From positions 1,240,001 to 1,304,000 of the forward strand of contig NZ_CP043178.1 in NCBI RefSeq assembly GCF_014217545.1: a stretch of DNA of 64,000 bases, read 5' to 3'. The translations under genes and the position numbers were made by a program. Position 1 is the stretch's first letter; each line of letters opens with the position of its first letter. Below the pieces are notes generated by a model. It did no database searches. It was not told where the DNA came from and was given only the letters and a program-made list of their open reading frames with translations. The DNA is from Pseudarthrobacter sp. NBSH8 (lineage in GTDB: Bacteria; Actinomycetota; Actinomycetes; Actinomycetales; Micrococcaceae). Of this stretch, positions 7,863 through 16,187 are shown one piece after another.

Positions 7863-10508
7863 CTATACCTCGTTCTCGGCGCGGGGCCGCATGGGGATGG
7901 AGGCGCCGATCAGGACTGGCTGTTGGCTGGCGCGCGTCTTTTCCTCCGCAGTGGCAGGGCGCATCTGGCCACGCTCGTCGGAGACGAAGGTGATGGAGTC
8001 GTCCTTTTGGTCGGGTGCGTTCACGAAGGAACGGAACCGGCGCAGGCGCTCGGGGTCCTTGAGGGTGTCCGCCCACTCGTCAACGTAGGTATCGACGTGC
8101 TTGGCCATGGCGGCTTCGAGCTCCTCGGCGATGCCCAGGGTGTCCTTGACCACCACGTCCTCGACGTGCTTGATGCCGCCGTCGAGCTCTTCCTGCCAGC
8201 GTGCGGTGCGCTGCAGGCGGTCCGCGGTGCGGATGTAGTACATGAAGTAGCGGTCGATGTACTTGAGCAGGGTTTCGTCGTCGAGGTCCTTGGCCAACAG
8301 CTGGGCGTGGGCCGGGGTGGCACCGCCGTTGCCGCCGACGTACAGGTTCCAGCCGTCGGCGGTGGCGATCACGCCGACGTCCTTGCCGCGGGCCTCGGCG
8401 CATTCGCGGGCACAGCCGGAGACGCCCATCTTGAGCTTGTGCGGGCTGCGGAGGCCGCGGTACCGGAGTTCGAGCTGGATGGCCATGGCCACGGAGTCCT
8501 GAACGCCGAAACGGCACCAGGTGGAACCGACACAGGACTTCACGGTGCGCAGGCTCTTGCCGTACGCCTGGCCGGATTCGAAGCCGGCGTCCACCAGTTC
8601 CTTCCAGATTTCCGGCAGCTCTTCCAGCCGGGCACCGAACATGTCGATCCGCTGGCCGCCGGTGATCTTGGTGTACAGGTTGTACTTCTCGGCCACGGCG
8701 GCGATAACGCCGAGCTTCTTCGGGGTGATCTCGCCGCCGGCGATGCGGGGGACCACCGAGTAGGTGCCGTCCTTCTGCATGTTCGCGAGGGCGCGGTCGT
8801 TGGTGTCCTGCAGGGTGCCGCGGCCGGCATCCAGGACGTAGGCGCTGTTCTGGCTGGCCAGGATGTTGGCGATGGTGGGCTTGCAGATATCGCAGCCGGC
8901 ACCCGTGCCGTACTTGGCCATGATCTCCTCGAAGGAGGTCAGTTCCAGGACGCGGATGGCGTCGAAGAGTTCCTGACGGGACAGCTCGATGTGCTCGCAG
9001 AGTGCCTTGGAGACCTCGACGCCGGACTTGGTGAGTTCGGTTTCCAGCAGCTTCTTGAGCATCGGCACGCAGGATCCGCAGCTGGTGCCGGCGCGGGTGC
9101 AGCCCTTGAGCTCGCCAAGCTCCTGGACGGGGGCGTTGCCGTCGCAGGCGCCGCAGCCGTTGATGGTGTCGCGGATGGTGCCGGCGGCCACGTTGTTGCA
9201 GGAACAAAGGATGGCGTCGTCCGGGAGTTCGGTGTCCGGGGCGTCGCCGCCGCCGGCCGCCGTGAGGTATGCGCCCGGTTCGGCGCTGAGTTCGCGGCCG
9301 AGCAGCGGGCGCAGGCTCATGTAAGGGGATGCGTCGCCCACGAAGATGCCGCCGAGCAGGGTCTTGGCATCGTCGGTGGTGACGATCTTCTGGTAGACGC
9401 CGCGGGCGGGGTCTGCATAGACAATCTCGAGGGAGTGCTCGGTCCGGGCGAATGCGTCACCGAAGCTGGCAACGTCCACGCCGGAGAGCTTGAGCTTCGT
9501 GGCGGTGTCAAAGCCCGGGAAGGTGGCTGCGCCGCCGTGGAGGCGGTCCGCGACGATCTCGGCCATGGTGTTGGCGGGGGCAACCAGGCCCAGGCACATG
9601 CCCTCAAAGTTGGCCACTTCACCGATTGCCCAGATACCGGGGACTTCTGTGGCGCAGAAGTCGTTGATGACCACGCCGCCGCGCGGGCCCAGGCTGAACT
9701 GCGGCTCCTCGCCTTCGGCTGCGCGGAAGAGTTCGTCACGGGGCTTGACGCCGATGGCCACGATGACGAGGTCGGCGGGGATGATCCGTTCGTCCGCCAT
9801 GAGGACGCCGGTGACTTGTCCGTCGTCGTCGGAAAGGACCTGCGAGGGGAACACACCGCCGTGGACCGTAAAGCCCTTGGCTTCGATGAGGCGGCCCAGC
9901 GACTGGCCCGCGCCTTCGTCCAGCTGGGTGTTCATCAGCCACGGTGCGCCGTTAATAACCACGGGAGTCGCGCCGAGCTGTTCAGTGCCTGCAGCTGACT
10001 CGAGTCCCAGGAGCCCGCCGCCGATGGTCACGGCATTGATCTTGCGGCCCAGCTTTTCCGTGAGCTCCGCGATGGCCTTGTTGATGGCCCAGACGTCCTC
10101 GAGCGTGCGGTAAACATGCACGTGCTCGGCGCCGGGGATGGGCAGGCGCATGGCGTCGGAGCCGGTGGCAACCACCAGGTCATCGTATTCAAAGATGCTG
10201 CCGGCTGCGGTCTCAACCGTCTTCGCTCCGGCATTGATCTTGACCACGCGTTCGCCGGTCTTCAATGACAGGGAAGCGTGGTCCCACATGGAGGCAGAGC
10301 CCAGGGTGAGGTCCACGCTGCTGTCCGTCAGTGCCTTGGACAGAGCCACGCGGTCATAGGGGAGGTGGGCTTCTTCCGTGAGGACCGTGACGTCCCAGCC
10401 CTCAAGGCCCCGGGTGTGCATGGCATCGGCGAAGCGGTGGGCAGCAGGGCCGCCACCGGCGACGACGATCCGGCGCGGTGCCGTCTGGGGTGAAGTCTGT
10501 TCGGTCAC
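7863..10508 (-). CDS. nirB: Assimilatory nitrite reductase (NAD(P)H), large subunit
   Basis: It reduces nitrite to ammonium with NAD(P)H in the cytoplasm. At 881 residues it has the usual NirB order: an N-terminal FAD/NAD domain (IVVAGGGPAAHRF; IWAIGEVANF), a BFD-type 2Fe-2S domain near residues 433-485 (CSCNN, CGACDG, CGSCVP), then the sulfite/nitrite reductase half-domains. Cluster and siroheme cysteines lie at about 657-702 (CVGSTWCRFG; SGCARECAEARGKD). The start is GTG, giving MTEQTS, preceded by GCGAAAGG. It leads a minus-strand operon with cobA, the NnaR-like gene and a small flavoprotein. Unlike the common nirBD order, its small subunit is divergent. Confidence 0.97.
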   Translation of the reverse strand: MTEQTSPQTAPRRIVVAGGGPAAHRFADAMHTRGLEGWDVTVLTEEAHLPYDRVALSKALTDSSVDLTLGSASMWDHASLSLKTGERVVKINAGAKTVETAAGSIFEYDDLVVATGSDAMRLPIPGAEHVHVYRTLEDVWAINKAIAELTEKLGRKINAVTIGGGLLGLESAAGTEQLGATPVVINGAPWLMNTQLDEGAGQSLGRLIEAKGFTVHGGVFPSQVLSDDDGQVTGVLMADERIIPADLVIVAIGVKPRDELFRAAEGEEPQFSLGPRGGVVINDFCATEVPGIWAIGEVANFEGMCLGLVAPANTMAEIVADRLHGGAATFPGFDTATKLKLSGVDVASFGDAFARTEHSLEIVYADPARGVYQKIVTTDDAKTLLGGIFVGDASPYMSLRPLLGRELSAEPGAYLTAAGGGDAPDTELPDDAILCSCNNVAAGTIRDTINGCGACDGNAPVQELGELKGCTRAGTSCGSCVPMLKKLLETELTKSGVEVSKALCEHIELSRQELFDAIRVLELTSFEEIMAKYGTGAGCDICKPTIANILASQNSAYVLDAGRGTLQDTNDRALANMQKDGTYSVVPRIAGGEITPKKLGVIAAVAEKYNLYTKITGGQRIDMFGARLEELPEIWKELVDAGFESGQAYGKSLRTVKSCVGSTWCRFGVQDSVAMAIQLELRYRGLRSPHKLKMGVSGCARECAEARGKDVGVIATADGWNLYVGGNGGATPAHAQLLAKDLDDETLLKYIDRYFMYYIRTADRLQRTARWQEELDGGIKHVEDVVVKDTLGIAEELEAAMAKHVDTYVDEWADTLKDPERLRRFRSFVNAPDQKDDSITFVSDERGQMRPATAEEKTRASQQPVLIGASIPMRPRAENEV

Positions 10509-10587
10509 TGTGGGCCTTTCGCATGTGCCGCAGACGATGTTCTGCGACTTTCTCTGACGAGGTGTCCATCCAGACTAGGTAGCCGCA

Positions 10588-10625
10588 GTTTCGCTTCAGT
10601 TTCCCTTATGTTTCGTAGGCTTAAC
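10588..10625. promoter_or_regulatory. Candidate GlnR-type box between nirB and nirD
   Basis: Four pentamers stand in 11-bp register: GTTTC (10588), GTTTC (10599), GTTTC (10610) and TTAAC (10621), each separated by 6 bases. The actinobacterial GlnR consensus, read on the opposite strand, is GTTTC-N6-GTNAC repeated, so pentamers one and three match exactly, two and four partly. The site lies 80 bases before the nirB start and about 147 before nirD, placed to control both. No other class of operator is evident in this 263-base intergenic stretch. Confidence 0.6.
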
Positions 10626-10771
10626 TTCTGCATCACGAACGCGTTTCCGAGCGGGTGAGGTCTCTTTTACGCGCCGGACACATTCACTGCACGCCTCTGA
10701 AACACCCGTTGCCTAAGTTGTTTGGTACGGCCATAGAGGTGGCCAATAAAGCACGGGGAGAGGAGCCGGAC

Positions 10772-11134
10772 ATGACGGCAACACTGGAACTTGGGGCGCT
10801 CGCCGCCGACACCGCTACCTGGCACCGGGTCTGCGCCGTGGACGAGCTGGAGCTCGCCTGGGGCGAAGCAGCACTCATTGCGGGCCGCCAGGTGGCACTC
10901 TTCCGGACGGGCCCCAGTGAAGTTTTTGCCGTGGCCCACGAAGATCCCGCCACCGGCGCCCACGTGATGGCACGGGGCATCCTGGGTTCACGCGGCACAC
11001 GACCCACCATCGCTTCGCCGCTGCACAAAGAGGTCTACGATCTGGAAACCGGTGAATGCTTCGGAACCGCCGCGGTGCGCCTGGAAACGTTCAGCACCCG
11101 CATTTCAGACGGTTTCATCGAAGTTGAGGTTTAG
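10772..11134 (+). CDS. nirD: Nitrite reductase (NAD(P)H), small subunit
   Basis: A 120-residue Rieske-fold subunit that partners NirB. The fold is recognisable (WHRVCAVDELEL, IASPLHKEVYDLETGECF), but the CxH and CxxH ligand pairs of true Rieske clusters are absent, as is normal for NirD. ATG at 10772 has a strong ribosome-binding site (GGGGAGAGGAG). The gene is transcribed away from nirB across a shared regulatory region rather than lying downstream of it. It converges on the phosphomutase gene with a gap of only 7 bases and no visible terminator. Confidence 0.93.
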   Translation: MTATLELGALAADTATWHRVCAVDELELAWGEAALIAGRQVALFRTGPSEVFAVAHEDPATGAHVMARGILGSRGTRPTIASPLHKEVYDLETGECFGTAAVRLETFSTRISDGFIEVEV

Positions 11135-11141
11135 CGTCCCG

Positions 11142-12911
11142 CTAGAGCCCGAGCGCCTCGCGGACATCACCGAGCACATGGTCCAGGGCGGAACGGGCTG
11201 CCTGCCGGGCTTCGGGCAGTTCGGCAGCTGACTCAACCGGGAGGATGACCTCCAGGTAGCACTTGAGCTTTGGCTCGGTGCCGCTGGGCCGGATGATGAC
11301 CCGGGTGTTGTCCCGGGTCAGATACAGCAGGCCATCGGTGGGCGGCAGGTGCCCGCTCCCTTCGGCCAGGTCCACAAAAGTTTCAACAGCGGACGAACCG
11401 AACGAACCGGGCGGGCTCACCCGGAGCCGGTTCATCATGGCGTCCAGCAGGCCCAGATCCGCCACCCGGATGCTCAGTTGGTCGCCGGCGTGCAGACCGT
11501 GCTGAAGGTAGAGCTCATCCAGGGTGTCGAAGATGGTTTTTCCGTCCGCCTTGGCGGTGGCAGCCATTTCCGCGATGAGGACAGCGGCAGAGATCCCGTC
11601 CTTGTCCCGGACCAGGTCCGGTGCAACGCAATAGCCCAGGGCTTCCTCGTAGCCGTAAACCAGCCCGGGCACCCGGGAAATCCATTTGAACCCGGTCAGT
11701 GTTTCCTCATGCTCGTATCCTGCCGCGGCGGCGATACGGGAGAGCAGGCGCGAGGACACAATCGAGTTGGCGAAGACGCCGGCCCCTTCACCAGTGCCAA
11801 GTTCGTCCGCGCTGCCTGACGCTTGGTGTGGCCCGGCCGCCAGCCGGGCCACAATGTGTGCTCCCAGCAGCGCGCCAACCTCGTCGCCGCGGAGCATACG
11901 CCAAACGCCGGTGTCCGGATCTTTGGCCGCCACTGCAGCGCGGTCCGCATCCGGATCGTTGGCCAGGACAATATCGGCGTCGACGCGGACGGCAGTTTCC
12001 AGGGCCAGGTCCAGCGCGCCGGGTTCTTCCGGATTGGGAAAGCTCACCGTGGGAAAGTCGGGATCCGGCTCAGCCTGTTCAGCCACCAAGGTGACATCGG
12101 CAAAGCCGGCAGAATTAAGCACCGCCACGGCAGTTTCGCCGCCCACACCGTGCATGGGGGTCAGGACAATCCGCAGGTCACGGGACGGGAAGCGGCGCGC
12201 ATCGGCGAGTGCCGCCGTCGCGCGTTCATAATCCGCCGCAACCGACGGGTCCAGGACCGCCCAGCCGTCGGCCGCCAGGGTGATGGATTCCAGGGCGCCC
12301 ACGGCATCGATCCGCGCCGCGATCCTGGCGTCGTAGGGGGCCACGATCTGCGCTCCGCGGCCGCTGCGCTCCACGGCATGACGGCCCAGATACACCTTGT
12401 AGCCGTTGTCCTGCGGGGGATTGTGGCTGGCGGTCACCATCGCACCGCCGTCGCAATTGAGGGCCCGCACAGCGAATGCGAGCAGCGGGGTGGGCAGTGC
12501 GGACGGCATCAGGAACGTTTCGATCCCGGCGGCCGTAAAGATGGCCGCCGTTTCCTCGGCGAAGATGTCGGAGTTGTAGCGGGCGTCATAGCCGACGACG
12601 GCGCGTGGCCGGGTCCCGGGGGCGGCCTCACCCACCGCATCAACCAGGAAGTCGGCGAGGCCGGCGGCGGCGCGGCGCACCACCACGCGGTTCATGCGGT
12701 TCGGCCCTGCGCCCAGGGCGGCGCGGAGGCCTGCGGTGCCGAACTGAAGGGTGCCGTTGAAGCTGTCGGCCAGCTCCTGTGATGCTGCGGGGGAGCCCTC
12801 CTCCGCGAGTTGCAGCAGCTCGGTGAGCTCTGCGGCTGTGGCGGGATCCGGATCTTTGGCCGCCCATTCGCGGGCTTGGCTGAACAAGGAAGCGGCATCG
12901 GAGGACATCAT
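11142..12911 (-). CDS. Phosphoglucomutase/phosphomannomutase family protein
   Basis: An alpha-D-phosphohexomutase of 589 residues with all four domains. It has the phosphoserine loop VTASHNPPQDNGYKVY, the metal-binding loop NDPDADRAA, a sugar-binding loop and the C-terminal phosphate-binding motif RPSGTEPKLKCY. In this context it may interconvert ribose/deoxyribose 1- and 5-phosphates or hexose phosphates. The sequence does not settle which, although deoC and a purine nucleoside phosphorylase nearby favour pentose phosphates. Two consecutive ATG codons start the frame (12911 and 12908). No convincing ribosome-binding site is visible. Confidence 0.9.
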   Translation of the reverse strand: MMSSDAASLFSQAREWAAKDPDPATAAELTELLQLAEEGSPAASQELADSFNGTLQFGTAGLRAALGAGPNRMNRVVVRRAAAGLADFLVDAVGEAAPGTRPRAVVGYDARYNSDIFAEETAAIFTAAGIETFLMPSALPTPLLAFAVRALNCDGGAMVTASHNPPQDNGYKVYLGRHAVERSGRGAQIVAPYDARIAARIDAVGALESITLAADGWAVLDPSVAADYERATAALADARRFPSRDLRIVLTPMHGVGGETAVAVLNSAGFADVTLVAEQAEPDPDFPTVSFPNPEEPGALDLALETAVRVDADIVLANDPDADRAAVAAKDPDTGVWRMLRGDEVGALLGAHIVARLAAGPHQASGSADELGTGEGAGVFANSIVSSRLLSRIAAAAGYEHEETLTGFKWISRVPGLVYGYEEALGYCVAPDLVRDKDGISAAVLIAEMAATAKADGKTIFDTLDELYLQHGLHAGDQLSIRVADLGLLDAMMNRLRVSPPGSFGSSAVETFVDLAEGSGHLPPTDGLLYLTRDNTRVIIRPSGTEPKLKCYLEVILPVESAAELPEARQAARSALDHVLGDVREALGL

Positions 12912-12987
12912 GCGGTCAACGCTATCGTCATTGCTTCAGGAACTGTGCCTGAACACCCACCTGTGACAGCGGAAACCAGTGGAATCC

Positions 12988-13016
12988 TTGCCGTAGATTT
13001 TCTGGACAAGTAATGT
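12988..13016 (+). promoter_or_regulatory. Sigma70-type promoter for a leaderless Rrf2 gene
   Basis: A -35 element TTGCCG (12988-12993) and a -10 element TAATGT (13011-13016) are separated by exactly 17 bases. The Rrf2 ATG begins 8 bases after the -10 ends, where transcription is expected to start, and no ribosome-binding site precedes it. This indicates a leaderless mRNA, common in actinobacteria. Confidence 0.65.
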
Positions 13017-13023
13017 CGCGGAT

Positions 13024-13509
13024 ATGAAACTGGGCCAGGGTGTTGAGTGGGGGCTGCACAGCTGCGTCAACATGTCCTGGACCGTGCCGGGGGAGGCTGT
13101 CAGCAGTGCACGCCTGGCCGAATTTTACAAGCTTTCCGCCGCGTACCTGAACAAACAGCTCCAGGCCCTGGTGCGGGCCGGGATCCTTACCTCGGTGTCC
13201 GGGCCGCGGGGCGGCTTCTCGCTGGCCAGGCGTCCGGACCGGATTTCCGTCCTTGACGTGGTCCTCGCCATCGAAGGAAGTGACCATGCCTTCCGGTGCG
13301 AAGGCATCGCCAAGGACGCCCCGGGCGGGGGCATGGACGCCGACTACGCCCGCACGTGCCTCATCTCCCAGACCATGCGCCACGCCGAAGTCACCTGGCG
13401 GACTGAGCTGTCCCGGCAGAGCATTGCCGGGATCGCCCAGTCCATCGAGCGCCGGTTTCCCGAAGCCCGGGAGGCCACGGTCAGTCAACTTATGGGCACC
13501 AGATCGTGA
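13024..13509 (+). CDS. Rrf2 family transcriptional regulator
   Basis: A 161-residue Rrf2 family regulator. It has an N-terminal winged helix (residues about 1-80: SSARLAEFYKLSAAYLNKQL, then GPRGGFSLAR for the wing) and a C-terminal dimerisation helix. Cysteines lie at 14, 92 and 112. The family often uses three closely placed cysteines for a 2Fe-2S cluster (IscR, NsrR), but here only two lie in that zone, spaced 20 apart, so cluster binding is uncertain. It diverges from the phosphomutase and converges on the nucleoside phosphorylase. Its targets are unknown; a redox or nitric-oxide role near nitrite reduction would be speculation. Confidence 0.88.
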   Translation: MKLGQGVEWGLHSCVNMSWTVPGEAVSSARLAEFYKLSAAYLNKQLQALVRAGILTSVSGPRGGFSLARRPDRISVLDVVLAIEGSDHAFRCEGIAKDAPGGGMDADYARTCLISQTMRHAEVTWRTELSRQSIAGIAQSIERRFPEAREATVSQLMGTRS

Positions 13510-13520
13510 CCAGCCCAGAG

Positions 13521-13585
13521 GCAACGCGGGGTCACTTAGCGCCCGTTACAAGGCCTCGGATGGGCGATAAGTGACCCCGCGTTGC
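13521..13585. repeat. Long inverted repeat between convergent genes
   Basis: Perfect 18-bp arms (13521-13538 and 13568-13585, beginning GCAACGCGGGGTCACTTA) extend inward by six more pairs with one mismatch, leaving a loop of about 17 bases. It sits in the gap between the Rrf2 gene and the nucleoside phosphorylase gene and almost abuts the latter's stop. It has no U-tract, so it could be a structured terminator or a copy of a dispersed intergenic palindrome family. Confidence 0.8.
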
Positions 13586-13586
13586 G

Positions 13587-14405
13587 CTAAAGCTTGGCGA
13601 TGATGCCCGCCAGCAATTTGGAGATCCGCGGTCCGGCGGCCTGGCCGGACTCGATGACTTCCTGGTGGCTCAGCGGCATGGCGCTGATCCCGGCCGCAAG
13701 GTTGGTGACCAGCGAAATTCCGAATACTTCCATGCCTGCGTGGCGGCCGGCGATCGCTTCCAAAGCAGTGGACATGCCCACCAGGTCCGCGCCGATCCGC
13801 TTGGCGTACTGGACCTCGGCCGGCGTTTCGTAGTGCGGCCCGCTGAACTGGGCATAGACGCCCTCGTCCAGCGAGGCGTCCACTTCGCGGGCGAGGGCGC
13901 GGATGCGTGAGCTGTAAAGATCTGTCAGGTCAACAAACGTTGCGCCTTCCAGCGGGGACGTGGCGGTGAGGTTGATGTGATCTTTGATGAGTACCGGGGT
14001 GCCCGGCGTCCAGCTTTCGTTCAGTCCGCCGCAGCCGTTGGTGAGGACCAGGGTTTTGCAGCCGGCGGCCGCGGCGGTGCGGATGCCGTGGACCACGGCG
14101 CGGACGCCTTTGCCTTCGTAGTAGTGCGTCCGTGCACCCAGGACCAGCGCGCGTTTGCCTTCTTTGGTCAGGACCGAGCGGATGGTGCCCACATGGCCCT
14201 CCACCGCCGGGGCATGGAAGCCCGGGACGGTGTCAGCGGTCAGGGTGGCGGTGGTCTCGCCGATGAGGTCGGCGGCTTCGGCCCAGCCTGAGCCCAGGAC
14301 GAGGGCGATGTCGTGGCTGTCAACCCCCGTCTCGCGGGCGATGTAGTCAGCAGCGGAGCGCGCGGCGGCGAAAGGGTCCGTGTTCTGGAAGTCTGTATTA
14401 CTCAC
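13587..14405 (-). CDS. Purine nucleoside phosphorylase, trimeric class
   Basis: It phosphorolyses purine (deoxy)nucleosides to base and (deoxy)ribose 1-phosphate. The 272-residue protein has the hallmarks of the trimeric PNP/MTAP family: LVLGSGWAEAAD for phosphate binding, VEGHVG, LGARTHYYEGKG, VLTNGCGGLN, and the base-binding region YAQFSGPHYETPAEV followed by DLVGMSTALE. With the phosphomutase and DeoC it would feed purine deoxynucleosides into central metabolism. Its start lies 128 bases from that of the divergent lpdA-like gene. Confidence 0.93.
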   Translation of the reverse strand: MSNTDFQNTDPFAAARSAADYIARETGVDSHDIALVLGSGWAEAADLIGETTATLTADTVPGFHAPAVEGHVGTIRSVLTKEGKRALVLGARTHYYEGKGVRAVVHGIRTAAAAGCKTLVLTNGCGGLNESWTPGTPVLIKDHINLTATSPLEGATFVDLTDLYSSRIRALAREVDASLDEGVYAQFSGPHYETPAEVQYAKRIGADLVGMSTALEAIAGRHAGMEVFGISLVTNLAAGISAMPLSHQEVIESGQAAGPRISKLLAGIIAKL

Positions 14406-14495
14406 TGGTACAAGTTATCGTGCTGCTGCCGCTGTGCACAGTGGCAACAGCGGTGCTCCAGGCCGCGGCCGGCACCGTGACGGGCCACTCTTTTA

Positions 14496-14525
14496 TTGGT
14501 GGTCCCTGCGCTGATGCGGGACAAT
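14496..14525 (+). promoter_or_regulatory. Candidate promoter for lpdA
   Basis: TTGGTG (14496-14501) and GACAAT (14520-14525) are 18 bases apart. The GTG start of the flavoprotein lies 9 bases after the -10 begins to end, with no ribosome-binding site between, which suggests a leaderless transcript. The -10 departs from consensus at its first base. Confidence 0.35.
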
Positions 14526-14533
14526 GGTTGATT

Positions 14534-15949
14534 GTGACTACGCACCCTGATTTCAGCTCCCCCCGGATCGCAATCCTCGGAGGTGGCCCCGGCGGATACG
14601 AAGCCGCTATGGTCGCTGCCTCGCTGGGAGCGCAGGTCACCATCATTGAACGCGCGGGCATGGGCGGCTCGGCTGTGCTGACCGACGTCGTGCCTTCCAA
14701 GACCCTGATCGCGACGGCGGACCTGATGACCCGCGTCGGTGAGGCCGGGGAGCTGGGAGTGAAGTTCGACGTCGACGGCGGCGACTTTGTGCCGGCGATG
14801 CGCGCCGACCTCAAACACATCAACGACCGCCTGCTGGGCCTTGCCCGCCAACAGTCCACCGACATCTCCAGTGGGCTGGAGCACCAGAACGTCCGCATCC
14901 TGCTTGGTTCGGGCAAACTCCTGGACAACCACACCATTGAAGTCCTGACAGCTGGCGGCACCGAAATCGTGGAAGCTGACACCATTCTGCTGGCCGTCGG
15001 CGCGCACCCCCGCGAGCTGCCCACCGCGCGGCCGGACGGGGAACGCATCCTGAACTGGGCGCAGATCTACAACCTTGATGAGCTTCCCGAGGATCTGATT
15101 GTGGTGGGCTCCGGTGTGACCGGTGCCGAGTTTGCCTCCGCCTACAACGGCCTTGGCTCCAAGGTCACCCTGATCTCCAGCCGCGACCGGGTGCTGCCCG
15201 GCTCTGACACCGACGCCGCGGAGGTGCTGGAGGAAGTCTTCGAGCGCCGCGGTGTGCGCGTGCTGTCCCGCGCCCGTGCCGAAACCGTCGAACGGACCGA
15301 CGACGGCGTGGTGGTCACCCTCGGTGACGGATCGAAAGTCACCGGCAGCCACTGCCTGGTATGCGTGGGTTCCATCCCGAACACCGCCGGCATCGGCCTT
15401 GAAGAGGCCGGCGTGGCCCTCACCGAGAGCGGCCATATAAAGGTCGACGGCGTCTCCCGCACCACCTCACCGAACATCTACGCCGCGGGCGACTGCACCG
15501 GCGTGCTGGCCTTGGCCTCGGTGGCCGCAATGCAGGGCCGGATCGCGATCGCACATTTCCTGGGCGACAGCGTGATGCCGCTCAAGCTTCACCAGGTGGC
15601 GTCCAACATCTTCACCTCACCCGAGATCGCGAATGTGGGGGTCTCCGAGGCCGAGATCCAGTCCGGCAAATACCAGGGCGACATCGTCAAACTCTCGCTC
15701 AAGAGCAATGCCCGCGCCAAAATGCGCAATCACAAGGACGGCTTCGTTAAGATCTTCGCCCGTAAGGGCTCCGGCACAGTGATTGGCGGCGTTGTGGTGG
15801 GGCCCAACGCTTCCGAGCTGATCTTCGCCATCTCCCTTGCGGTCACCCAGAAGCTCCACGTCGACGACGTAGCCAACACCTTCACGGTCTACCCATCGTT
15901 GAGCGGGTCCATCTCGGAAGCGGCGCGGCGCCTGCACGTCCACATGTAA
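14534..15949 (+). CDS. lpdA: LpdA-type NAD(P)H-quinone reductase (pyridine nucleotide-disulfide family)
   Basis: A 471-residue flavoprotein of the dihydrolipoamide dehydrogenase fold: FAD motif AILGGGPGGYEAA, NAD motif IVVGSGVTGAEFA, FAD motif IYAAGDCTGV, and a C-terminal dimerisation domain. The active-site helix reads GMGGSAVLTDVVPSKTL and lacks both redox cysteines of true lipoamide dehydrogenases. That matches the mycobacterial LpdA (Rv3303c) group, which reduces quinones. GTG at 14534 was chosen because upstream in-frame codons lie in promoter-like sequence. No other pyruvate dehydrogenase gene is nearby. Confidence 0.87.
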   Translation: MTTHPDFSSPRIAILGGGPGGYEAAMVAASLGAQVTIIERAGMGGSAVLTDVVPSKTLIATADLMTRVGEAGELGVKFDVDGGDFVPAMRADLKHINDRLLGLARQQSTDISSGLEHQNVRILLGSGKLLDNHTIEVLTAGGTEIVEADTILLAVGAHPRELPTARPDGERILNWAQIYNLDELPEDLIVVGSGVTGAEFASAYNGLGSKVTLISSRDRVLPGSDTDAAEVLEEVFERRGVRVLSRARAETVERTDDGVVVTLGDGSKVTGSHCLVCVGSIPNTAGIGLEEAGVALTESGHIKVDGVSRTTSPNIYAAGDCTGVLALASVAAMQGRIAIAHFLGDSVMPLKLHQVASNIFTSPEIANVGVSEAEIQSGKYQGDIVKLSLKSNARAKMRNHKDGFVKIFARKGSGTVIGGVVVGPNASELIFAISLAVTQKLHVDDVANTFTVYPSLSGSISEAARRLHVHM

Positions 15950-15973
15950 ATGAGTTGCGGTAGCGTGGGGGGC

Positions 15974-16159
15974 ATGACTACAGCTCTGGAGCGGCCACGC
16001 CGTGGAAAAATCATCGGTGGCGTTTGTGCCGCCCTGTCAGCCCGGTTCGGGCTCCCGAAGTTCCTGGTCAGGCTCGGTTTTGTGATCTTTGGCCTGGTGG
16101 GAATCGGGGAGCTGGTCTACATCGCCCTGTGGATTATGATCCCCAAGGCCCCGGCCTGA
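15974..16159 (+). CDS. PspC domain small membrane protein
   Basis: A 61-residue PspC-domain protein. It begins with the typical basic stretch and GGVCAALSARFGLPKFLVRL, followed by one transmembrane helix ending in YIALWIMIPK. PspC proteins act in envelope stress responses in other bacteria; in actinobacteria such short forms are mostly uncharacterised. ATG at 15974 follows a G-rich run (GGGGGG). It begins 24 bases after the lpdA stop and is probably co-transcribed with it. Confidence 0.88.
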   Translation: MTTALERPRRGKIIGGVCAALSARFGLPKFLVRLGFVIFGLVGIGELVYIALWIMIPKAPA

Positions 16160-16187
16160 AGACCGCCCGGATTCCCGGCCCCGACGC

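Noticed and set aside
7923..9998. 691-codon plus-strand frame opposite nirB
   Set aside because: Gly/Ala/Val/Asp-rich shadow translation; nirB motifs lie on the other strand throughout.
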